Below, piece by piece: positions 57,698 through 64,000 of a DNA stretch of 64,000 bases. The stretch is from Kribbella rubisoli (lineage in GTDB: Bacteria; Actinomycetota; Actinomycetes; Propionibacteriales; Kribbellaceae). The DNA lies in the NCBI RefSeq assembly GCF_004217145.1, contig NZ_SHKR01000015.1, forward strand, positions 124,001 to 188,000, read 5' to 3'. The notes under the pieces were generated by a model. That model was not told where the DNA came from and did not search any database. It saw only the letters and a list, made by a program, of their open reading frames with translations. The translations under genes and the position numbers were made by a program. Each line of letters opens with the position of its first letter. Position 1 is the stretch's first letter.

Positions 57698-58291
57698 ATG
57701 CGGGACGACCCGACAGTCGTCGACCTGGTCACCCGGGCCAGGGACGGCGAGAAGAGTGCCTGGGACGAGCTGGTGGAGCGATACGCGCCACTGGTCTTCT
57801 CAGTGTGCCGGCGGTATCGGTTGGCACAGCCTGATATCGACGATGTCGGGCAGAGCGTGTGGTTGCGGCTGGTCGAGCATCTGCCCGGCCTGCGCGAGCC
57901 GGCCGCGTTGCCGGGCTGGATCGCGACGACGACGCAGCGGGAGTGCTTTCGGCTGATCCGTTCGACCAGCCGGGTCGAGCCGGTCGACCTGGCGGAGTCG
58001 CCCGACGTACCCGAGCAGGCGATCGCCGAAGAGGAAGTGCTGCGGCACGAACGCCGGACGATCCTGCGGACCGCGTTCGCCGAGTTGTCGCGGCAATGCC
58101 AGCTCTTGCTGGCGTTGCTGATCCAGGATCCGCCGGCGCCGTACGGCGAGATCAGCCGGCGACTGCAGGTGCCGATCGGCAGCATCGGGCCGAACCGGGC
58201 CCGCTGCCTGACCAAGCTGCGGCAGACGCCCGCGCTGGTGTTGCTGGCGGCGGACGGACCTGATGGTTTTGATCAAGGGACGAGGGGGTGA
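57698..58291 (+). CDS. ECF-like sigma-70 family RNA polymerase sigma factor
   Basis: 197 residues. Region 2 spans about 20-90 (WDELVERYAPLVFSVCRRYRL, DIDDVGQSVWLRLVEHLPGL, TTTQRECFRLIR) and region 4 about 125-180 (PYGEISRRLQVPIGSIGPNRARCLTKLR). There is no region 1.1 or 3, as in extracytoplasmic-function sigma factors. No anti-sigma membrane protein is nearby; control may come from the proteases or the small protein that overlaps its stop. It is transcribed with the CHAT gene, 74 bases downstream. Confidence 0.9.
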   Translation: MRDDPTVVDLVTRARDGEKSAWDELVERYAPLVFSVCRRYRLAQPDIDDVGQSVWLRLVEHLPGLREPAALPGWIATTTQRECFRLIRSTSRVEPVDLAESPDVPEQAIAEEEVLRHERRTILRTAFAELSRQCQLLLALLIQDPPAPYGEISRRLQVPIGSIGPNRARCLTKLRQTPALVLLAADGPDGFDQGTRG

Positions 58292-58299
58292 GAACCGTG

Positions 58300-58758
58300 A
58301 TGAATCCGGACTGGAACGACGACGAGAAGTTGATCGATGCCCTGCGGGACGCGCTGGCGTCTTCCGACGAGGTGCCGGCCGCGTTCGTCGACGCCGGTAA
58401 GGCCGCGTTCGCGTGGCGGACCATCGACGCCGAACTGGCGGCGCTCACCTACGACTCGGCCTGGGATTCGCTGGATGCACTGGCGATCCGGTCCGAGAGC
58501 GCGATCCTGCGGTCGCTCACCTTCGCCTCGGACGGCTGGACGGTCGAGCTCGAGCTGACACCCGACGCCGTCCTCGGTCAGCTGGATCCGCCCGAAGCCG
58601 GAGCGGTCAGCGCCCGCGGCGAGAGCGGCAAGCTGGCCACCACGGACATCGACGACCTCGGCTTCTTCGTCCTCCACCCGCCGCCGAACGTACCATACCG
58701 TTTGGTATGCACGACCACGTCGGGAACCACGATCCTCACCGGCTGGATCACGCCATAA
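58300..58758 (+). CDS. Small protein of sigma/CHAT cluster
   Basis: 152 residues from ATG 58300 (GTG 58297 and GTG 58288 are in frame; the last overlaps the GAGGGGG ribosome binding site). The N-terminus is acidic and helical (NPDWNDDEKLIDALRDALAS; then FVDAGKAAFAWRTIDAELAAL), the C-terminus beta-rich (VPYRLVCTTTSGTTILTG), like a small beta-sandwich. No family is recognised with certainty. Its position after a sigma gene is that of an anti-sigma or effector. It overlaps the VOC gene by 11 bases. Confidence 0.72.
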   Translation: MNPDWNDDEKLIDALRDALASSDEVPAAFVDAGKAAFAWRTIDAELAALTYDSAWDSLDALAIRSESAILRSLTFASDGWTVELELTPDAVLGQLDPPEAGAVSARGESGKLATTDIDDLGFFVLHPPPNVPYRLVCTTTSGTTILTGWITP

Positions 58759-59179
58759 ATACCTGCGAGTCGTCGGCGAACGCCTTGAATTCAAGGGCAT
58801 TCCCGGCCGGGTCGAGGAAGAACATGGTCCACTGTTCGCCGGTCTGGCCCTGGAAGCGGACGTAGGGCTCGATCACGAACTCGGTGCCGGCCGCCTTCAA
58901 CCGCTCCGCGAAGGTCTGGAACTGCTCGACGGTCAGGATCAGCCCGAAGTGCGGCACGGGTACGTCGTGACCGTCGACCGGGTTGTGGATCCGCTGCTGC
59001 CGTTCCGGCGCGACGTGGGTGACGAACTGGTGGCCGCGCAGGTTCCAGTCGATCCAGGTCTCGGAGCTGCGGCCCTGTTCGAGGCCGAGGACCTCGCCGT
59101 AGAAGTGGCGCGCCGCGTCGAGGTCGTCGACCGGCATCGCGAGATGGAACCGGGGGATGGGGGAGTCGAGAACGGTCAT
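58748..59179 (-). CDS. VOC family (glyoxalase/extradiol-like) protein
   Basis: 143 residues from ATG 59179. A single VOC module pair with RFHLAMPVDDLDAARHFYGEVLGL, then WTMFFLDPAGNALEFKAF. His and Glu metal ligands are in place. Such proteins include glyoxalases, epimerases and ring-opening enzymes; with the neighbouring LigB-type dioxygenase and CoA-ligand genes it could take part in aromatic or N-heterocycle breakdown. Eight bases separate it from the IclR regulator on the same strand. Confidence 0.85.
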   Translation of the reverse strand: MTVLDSPIPRFHLAMPVDDLDAARHFYGEVLGLEQGRSSETWIDWNLRGHQFVTHVAPERQQRIHNPVDGHDVPVPHFGLILTVEQFQTFAERLKAAGTEFVIEPYVRFQGQTGEQWTMFFLDPAGNALEFKAFADDSQVFMA

Positions 59180-59187
59180 GCAGTCAT

Positions 59188-60009
59188 TCAAGCAGTCGTC
59201 TCGTGCCGCTGCTCGATCTCGACGTGGGGCCGAGATTGCCACAGGGCCCACTCCGCACTGACGTCGCCCGCCGTACGCAGCAGCTGCGGCAGATGGTCGT
59301 GCAACAGCGTGTCGACCGTCGTCTCGGCGGCGTGGACCGTCACGTTCATCGCAGCCCGGACCGTGCCGGTGCCGTCGCGGACCGGCGCCGCGACGGAGCG
59401 CACTCCCGGCGCGAGCTCTTCGTCGGCCAGCGACCATCCGCGCGCGCGGATCTCGGTGAGTTCGTCGCGCAACTGGTCAGCCGTTCGCCCGATGTACGGC
59501 GGGAGGCCCGCGCGACTCGGCAACGCGAGTACGTCGGCCAGCTGGGCGGGGGAGAGCGCGGAGAGCAGCACCTTGCCTTGCGAGGTCTGAGCGGCCGGGA
59601 ACCTGGTGCCGATGTCTACGCGCAGCGCGATCAGCTTCGGCACCGATACGCGAGCGACGTACACGATGTCCGAGCCGTCGAGCTGTGCCATCGACGACGA
59701 CTCGCCGGTCCGGGTGACGAGTGATTCGAGGTGCGGTTTCGCGATGTCCCACAGTCCGAGCGAACCGACGTACGCCATCCCGAGGGTGAGGACCTTCGGG
59801 GTGAGCTGGAAGGCACCGTCGCTGGTGCGGACGAATCCCAGCTCCTCGAGGGTGAGCAGGAGGCGGCGCGCGGTCGGCCGGGCCAGGCCGGCCGCGGTTG
59901 CCACCTCGCTGAGGGACATGGTCCGGTGATCGGCGTCGAAGCAGGCAAGCACATCCAGCCCGCGAGCCAGCGACTCGACGAAATCCGGACCTGCGCCACG
60001 CCCTGCCAT
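59188..60009 (-). CDS. IclR family regulator (PcaU/PobR type)
   Basis: 273 residues from ATG 60009, preceded by GAGGAGGAG. N-terminal winged helix (SLARGLDVLACFDADHRTMSLSEVATAAGLARPTARRLL in two pieces) and the C-terminal effector domain (GLWDIAKPHLESLV, AAQTSQGKVLLSAL, APVRDGTGTVRAAMNV) are typical of beta-ketoadipate-type regulators. It probably controls the divergent amidohydrolase, CoA-transferase and dioxygenase genes in response to an aromatic acid. Confidence 0.9.
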   Translation of the reverse strand: MAGRGAGPDFVESLARGLDVLACFDADHRTMSLSEVATAAGLARPTARRLLLTLEELGFVRTSDGAFQLTPKVLTLGMAYVGSLGLWDIAKPHLESLVTRTGESSSMAQLDGSDIVYVARVSVPKLIALRVDIGTRFPAAQTSQGKVLLSALSPAQLADVLALPSRAGLPPYIGRTADQLRDELTEIRARGWSLADEELAPGVRSVAAPVRDGTGTVRAAMNVTVHAAETTVDTLLHDHLPQLLRTAGDVSAEWALWQSRPHVEIEQRHETTA

Positions 60010-60031
60010 CTGGTTGCTCCTCCTCGATCGA

Positions 60032-61498
60032 CTACGGCTCACCGAAGATGGTGCCACGGGCTTCGCGCGTCGAGTCGGACTTGTAGTCGGTGTACTGGTA
60101 CGGGTTGTCGAGCACCTCGCCCTTCGGCAGCTCCGGGTTCATCCCGCTCCGCCATGCCTCCTCGCCGAGCGTCGAGCGCAGATAGTCGACGGTTGACTCG
60201 ACTTCCCGGCGTACGGCGGTGAGGTCGCAGCCGACCAGCTGATGGTCATGCTTCACGACGCGGCCGTCGACGATCACGGTGTGGACGTCGCCGCGCTGGG
60301 ACTGGAACGCCACCTGACCGTACGGGTTGATCAGCGGGAACGAGACCGGGGACGAGTCGTTCTTGATCAGGATGACGTCGGCCGTCTTACCCGGTTCGAG
60401 GCTGCCGAGGTCGTCGCGGCCGAGTGCCTTCGCGCCGCCTCGGGTCGCCCAGTCGACGACATGCTCGGCGCGCAGATGGCTGTGCGTCACGGTGGCGCCC
60501 TTCATGTGCGCCTCGAGGTGCTCGCGCGCCCGGTCGGCGCCGAGCGTGCTCCGCATCGAGCTGAACAGGTCGCCGCTCCACCAGACGCTGGTGTCCATCG
60601 ACAGCGACACCGGGATGTTGTGCCGGCGTACCTGCCAGGTGGGCGGGTAGCCCTGCCCGGCGCTCTGCTCGGACTCGGTGGAGACGGAGATCGAGCCGCC
60701 GGTCGCGGCGATCCGCTGGTACGAGTCGGTGGTGAGGGTGGCCGCGTGGACGTAGATGTTCTGCGGCGTCATGAACTCGTTCTCGTGCATCAGCTTGATG
60801 CCGTTGTCGTTCGTCGCACCCCACACACCCGCGTGCGTGGTCACACCGAGCCCGAGCTCCCGGGCAACCTCGAAGGCAGCCTTCTCCGGGAAGGCCGGGT
60901 CGCCGGTCACGTCGAAGGCCAACTGCAGCCCGAGCTTCGAGTCGTCGCGCATCCGCTCCAGGAACGAACGCACCGCCGGGTCCGCGGTCCACTCCCACGG
61001 TCCGGCCTGAATGTTGCCGTAGGCAAGAACAAACCGCCCGGGTACGGCGCGCAGCGCGTCCGCGGCCGCCTCGGCGTGGTCGACGCTCTGCAGGCCGTGC
61101 GACCAGTCGACAGTTGTGGTGACACCGGCCTCGAGCGACTCCCATGCCGAGGTCAGGTTGCCGGCGTGGATGTCTTCCGGCCGGAACGTCTTGCCGTGCT
61201 CGAGGTAGTACCAGACGAAGTACTGCGTCAGCGTCCAGTCGGCACCGTACGCGCGCATCGCGGTCTGCCACATGTGCCGATGGGTGTCGATCATGCCCGG
61301 CATCACGATGCCGCCGGTCGCGTCGATCACCTGGGTGTTCTCGGGGACTTCGAGCGCCTGGCCGACGGCAGCAATCTGATTGTCAACAATCAGCACATCA
61401 CCGTTGTCGACAATCGTGTGCTGATCGTCCATGGTCAGCACGGTCCCGCCGCGCAGCAGGATCGGCCGGCCCGCCAGTGGCGTCTCGGCAGTGGTCAT
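60032..61498 (-). CDS. Amidohydrolase/deaminase, AtzA-TrzA-SsnA type
   Basis: 488 residues from ATG 61498, with GGAGGGG upstream. Metal-dependent amidohydrolase: HxH in DTHRHMW, further ligands His in VTTHAGVW and VHAATL, and an Asp in SMDTS. The two flanking beta-sandwich parts (LLRGGTVLTMDD, DVHTVIVDGRVVKHD) are complete. Family members deaminate or dechlorinate N-heterocycles, or hydrolyse guanine, cytosine and related rings. With the IclR regulator and dioxygenase cluster it may start breakdown of an aminated aromatic or heterocycle. Confidence 0.9.
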   Translation of the reverse strand: MTTAETPLAGRPILLRGGTVLTMDDQHTIVDNGDVLIVDNQIAAVGQALEVPENTQVIDATGGIVMPGMIDTHRHMWQTAMRAYGADWTLTQYFVWYYLEHGKTFRPEDIHAGNLTSAWESLEAGVTTTVDWSHGLQSVDHAEAAADALRAVPGRFVLAYGNIQAGPWEWTADPAVRSFLERMRDDSKLGLQLAFDVTGDPAFPEKAAFEVARELGLGVTTHAGVWGATNDNGIKLMHENEFMTPQNIYVHAATLTTDSYQRIAATGGSISVSTESEQSAGQGYPPTWQVRRHNIPVSLSMDTSVWWSGDLFSSMRSTLGADRAREHLEAHMKGATVTHSHLRAEHVVDWATRGGAKALGRDDLGSLEPGKTADVILIKNDSSPVSFPLINPYGQVAFQSQRGDVHTVIVDGRVVKHDHQLVGCDLTAVRREVESTVDYLRSTLGEEAWRSGMNPELPKGEVLDNPYQYTDYKSDSTREARGTIFGEP

Positions 61499-61701
61499 GA
61501 TTCCCCTCCAGCAAGTGTCCGGACATACGTCCGTATGGCGGTCATCGGGGCGATGAGACTCACTATCTGAGCGCCGGTGCCGAGGTGTCAAGGGTTCGGG
61601 CGGGTGGTTGAGAGGGTGGTTGACAGCCGAGCGTCGAGCGGCTGAGACTGAAGCGATCTAGCCGCGCGGACAGCTGTCCGCAAATCTTGCTGGGAGGTCG
61701 T
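61499..61701. promoter_or_regulatory. Divergent control region with IclR-type palindrome
   Basis: The 203 bases between amidohydrolase and CoA-transferase contain CATACG-tc-CGTATG (61524-61537), a six-base-arm palindrome of the size bound by IclR regulators. GGGAGG at 61692-61697 precedes GTG 61702. Confidence 0.5.
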
Positions 61702-62853
61702 GTGACGGGTCCGCTCTCGGGACTGTTGGTGGCCGACTTCTCCCGGATCCTGGCCGGCCCGTACGCGACCATGCTGCTGGCCGACCTCGGGGCCGACGTG
61801 GTCAAGGTCGAGGCGCCCGGCGGTGACGACACCCGGTCCTGGCAGCCGCCGGTCCGCGACGGCATCTCGACGTACTACCTCGCGGTGAACCGGAACAAGC
61901 GGTCGATCGCGCTCGACCTGAAGGACGCCGAGGACCTCGCGGCCGCGCACGAGCTGGCGCGGCGCGCGGACGTGCTGGTGGAGAACTTCCGGCCCGGTGG
62001 ACTGGCCCGGTTCGGGCTGGACTACGAGACTGTTGCTAAGGGCAACCCGAAGCTGATCTACGCCTCGATCAGCGGGTTCGGGTCGGGGCCGAAGGGCGCC
62101 GCGTTGCCCGGGTACGACCTGATCGTGCAGGCGATCTCCGGATTGATGAGCCTGACCGGTGACCCGAAGGGCGAGCCGTTCCGGGCCGGCATCTCGGTCT
62201 TCGACGTGATGGCCGGACTGCATGCCACGATCGGCGTACTGTCCGCGCTCAACGCACGCCACGAGACCGGTCGCGGTCAGCACGTCGAGGTCAACCTGAT
62301 GTCGTCGGCGCTGTCCGGCCTGGTCAACCAGTCGAGCGCGTACGTCGCGGGCGGCGTCGTACCGCTGCGGATGGGGAACAGCCATCCGAGCCTGTTCCCG
62401 TACGAGCCGCTGCCGTGTGCGGACGGGGAACTGATCATCACGGCCGGGAACAACGGGCAGTTCCGCAAGCTGGTCGAGGTTCTCGGCGTACCGGAGCTGG
62501 CCGAGGATCCGCGGTTCGACCGGAACGAGAAGCGGACCGTGAACCGCGAGGAACTGCGGCCGTTGCTGATCGAGCGATTGTCGACGAGAACCAAGCTGGA
62601 GTGGTTCAGGGACATCATCGCGGCCGGGGTGCCGTGCGGGCCGATCAACACCGTCGACGGCGGCATCGCGTTCGCCGAGGACCTCGGGCTGGATCCGGTG
62701 GTCACCATCGGCGGGATCCCCGGCGTGCGCAATCCGATCACGTTCACCGGCGACACCAGCGACAGAACGGACGCTGCGTCGTACCGGCTCCCGCCGCCGT
62801 CGCTGAACGAACACGGCGCCGAGCTGAGGAAGTGGCTGGAGGGCGAGGGATGA
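61702..62853 (+). CDS. CoA transferase family III (CaiB/BaiF)
   Basis: 383 residues from GTG 61702, four bases after GGGAGG; TTG 61687 is the longer alternative. LLVADFSRILAGPYATMLLADLGADVVKVE, NRNKRSIALDLK, and the catalytic aspartate in ISVFDVMAGLHAT are the family hallmarks (given here as short pieces). It moves CoA between carboxylic acids. Its stop overlaps the ATG of the citryl-CoA lyase-like gene, so the pair probably activates and cleaves one substrate. Confidence 0.92.
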   Translation: MTGPLSGLLVADFSRILAGPYATMLLADLGADVVKVEAPGGDDTRSWQPPVRDGISTYYLAVNRNKRSIALDLKDAEDLAAAHELARRADVLVENFRPGGLARFGLDYETVAKGNPKLIYASISGFGSGPKGAALPGYDLIVQAISGLMSLTGDPKGEPFRAGISVFDVMAGLHATIGVLSALNARHETGRGQHVEVNLMSSALSGLVNQSSAYVAGGVVPLRMGNSHPSLFPYEPLPCADGELIITAGNNGQFRKLVEVLGVPELAEDPRFDRNEKRTVNREELRPLLIERLSTRTKLEWFRDIIAAGVPCGPINTVDGGIAFAEDLGLDPVVTIGGIPGVRNPITFTGDTSDRTDAASYRLPPPSLNEHGAELRKWLEGEG

Positions 62854-63650
62854 GCGACGAACAGGTGGCACCGCCGGCGTTCCCGACCTCGCTCGGTACG
62901 TCGACCGCTGATGAGATCCGTCTGCTCGGGCAGGATCTCACCGCGGACTTGATGGGCAAGGTGGGGTTCGGCGAGCTGGCGTTCTGGCTGGTTGCACTGC
63001 GTCGGCCGACACCGTCGGAGACTCGCGTGTTCGAGGCGGTCCTGGTCGCGCTGGCAGACCACGGGTTCACGCCAACCGCGATCGCCGCGCGGGTCACCTA
63101 CCTGTCCGCTCCGGATTCCCTGCAGGGGGCGCTCGCCGCCGGCCTGCTCGGTGGTGGATCCCGCTTCCTCGGCGTGACCGAGGACTGCGGGATGTTCCTC
63201 CATCAAGCGCTGGCCGGCGGCGAGCCGCCGACAGACGAGACCGGCTGGGACGACCTCGCGCTGGAGCTCGTCGAACAGTCCCGGGCCAACGGAACCTTCA
63301 TCCCCGGCCTGGGACATCCGGTCCACAAGGTCCAGGACCCGCGCACGCCGGTGCTGATCGACCTCGTCCGCGAAGAAGGCCTCGAAGGTCCGCACCTCAA
63401 ACTGTTCCAGGCGATCGGCCGCGTGCACGAGCAGGTGCTCGGCCGCAAACTGCCGTTGAACGGCGCCGGAGTCTGCGGCGCCGCGCTCGCCGACCTCGGG
63501 TTGCCGGTCGAGCTGCTGCGCGGATTCGCCTTGCTGGCAAGGGCTGCCGGGCTGCTCGGTCAGCTCGCCGAGGAGCGTCGCCGGCCGATCGGGATGGATA
63601 TCTACTCCACCGTCGACCGCAACGCCGTGTACGTCGATCCGGAATCCTGA
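62850..63650 (+). CDS. Citryl-CoA lyase / citrate-synthase-like protein
   Basis: 266 residues, much shorter than citrate synthase but with its C-terminal half fold and active-site region PGLGHPVHKVQDPRTPVL, where the His-Pro-x-His/Lys segment binds CoA-thioester substrate. Stand-alone members cleave or form citryl-CoA-like thioesters. ATGA overlap with the CoA transferase supports a two-step activation-cleavage of a citrate-like acid, for example a 4-carboxy-4-hydroxy-2-oxoadipate type product of ring cleavage. This substrate is an inference. Confidence 0.85.
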   Translation: MSDEQVAPPAFPTSLGTSTADEIRLLGQDLTADLMGKVGFGELAFWLVALRRPTPSETRVFEAVLVALADHGFTPTAIAARVTYLSAPDSLQGALAAGLLGGGSRFLGVTEDCGMFLHQALAGGEPPTDETGWDDLALELVEQSRANGTFIPGLGHPVHKVQDPRTPVLIDLVREEGLEGPHLKLFQAIGRVHEQVLGRKLPLNGAGVCGAALADLGLPVELLRGFALLARAAGLLGQLAEERRRPIGMDIYSTVDRNAVYVDPES

Positions 63651-63661
63651 AGGAGCATCGT

Positions 63662-64000
63662 ATGGCCACTGTCGCCGCCGTGATCGCTTCCACCCATCAT
63701 CCGTTCTACTACCGCGCCAGCACCGCGACGGGCGCGGACCGGCCGCCGTTCGCCGACGAGTGGGTGGCGAAGATCGAGGCGTTCCGCGAGACGCTGACGA
63801 AGGCCCGGCCGGACATCCTGGTGATGGTCGGCAGCGATCACTTCCACCAGCTGTGGCTCGACAACATGCCGCAGTTCCTGGTCGGCAAAGCGCCGTACTT
63901 CGACGCGAACTGGTACAACGAGGAACGCGAGTTCGGGCTGCCGCGGATGCGGCTGGCCGGGGACGAGCAGCTGGCGTCACACATCCTGCGTAACGGGCTG
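63662..64000 (+). CDS. Class III extradiol dioxygenase (LigB-like), N-terminal part
   Basis: 113 residues before the window ends. ATG 63662 follows AAGGAG by six bases. IASTHHPFYYRA gives the first metal histidines, and ILVMVGSDHFHQLWLDNMP is the typical second motif of LigB/PcyA-type non-haem iron dioxygenases that open catecholic rings. It is the third gene of the CoA-transferase operon, eleven bases after the lyase-like gene, and fits a meta-cleavage route for an aromatic or N-heterocyclic compound. Confidence 0.88.
   Translation, partial: MATVAAVIASTHHPFYYRASTATGADRPPFADEWVAKIEAFRETLTKARPDILVMVGSDHFHQLWLDNMPQFLVGKAPYFDANWYNEEREFGLPRMRLAGDEQLASHILRNGL

Overview
The window is very GC-rich, densely coded on both strands and full of 1-4 bp gene overlaps (ATGA, TGATG). 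LexA boxes of the TCGAAC-N4-GTTCNA type, frequent leaderless starts (TANNNT six or seven bases before the start codon), a single-chain acyl-CoA carboxylase and LysA/DnaE2 paralogs all point to a soil actinomycete of the Nocardioidaceae/Kribbella type. The genus is an inference. I saw no rRNA, tRNA, insertion sequence, CRISPR array or phage gene.

Layout. 1-12096: one long plus-strand catabolic operon (sugar-phosphate isomerase-like end, aldehyde dehydrogenase, aldo/keto reductase, a peptide/oligosaccharide-type ABC importer with a permease-ATPase fusion, ThuA, two Gfo/Idh/MocA oxidoreductases, a second isomerase-like protein), probably for an oxidised or keto-sugar. 12083-15473: aminotransferase, NAD-dependent epimerase and FAD oxidase. 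15653-23335: giant acyl-CoA carboxylase and a class A penicillin-binding protein. 23339-32886: amine/amino-acid cluster (copper amine oxidase, aldehyde dehydrogenase, LysA-like and group II PLP decarboxylases, stress protein, permease, agmatinase-like hydrolase). 32911-36953: divergent serine-hydrolase paralogs, an ATP-grasp protein and a small LexA-boxed gene. 36974-41673: two near-identical LexA promoter modules bracketing a GNAT acetyltransferase / IF-1 paralog operon that has its own leader peptide and alternative hairpins, followed by dnaE2. 41674-53456: mixed small transcription units (VOC, methyltransferase, membrane protein, IMPase variant, MarR/F420-type reductase pair, LysE exporter, BNR protein, MFS, TetR/serine hydrolase pair, PhoX-like protein, lipoprotein). 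53664-58758: divergent cluster of a cytoplasmic subtilisin-like protease and a TPR-CHAT protease / sigma factor / small protein operon. 58748-64000: VOC protein, IclR regulator and amidohydrolase facing a CoA transferase, a citryl-CoA lyase-like protein and the start of a LigB-type dioxygenase.

The most interesting parts are (1) the S8 protease / CHAT protease / sigma factor cluster, which looks like an intracellular proteolytic signalling or defence module; (2) the leader-peptide attenuator-like structure in front of a GNAT + IF-1 paralog operon, which suggests control by ribosome stalling; and (3) the duplicated LexA promoter module on each side of that operon, whose left copy also places a 111-residue protein of unknown function under likely SOS control.
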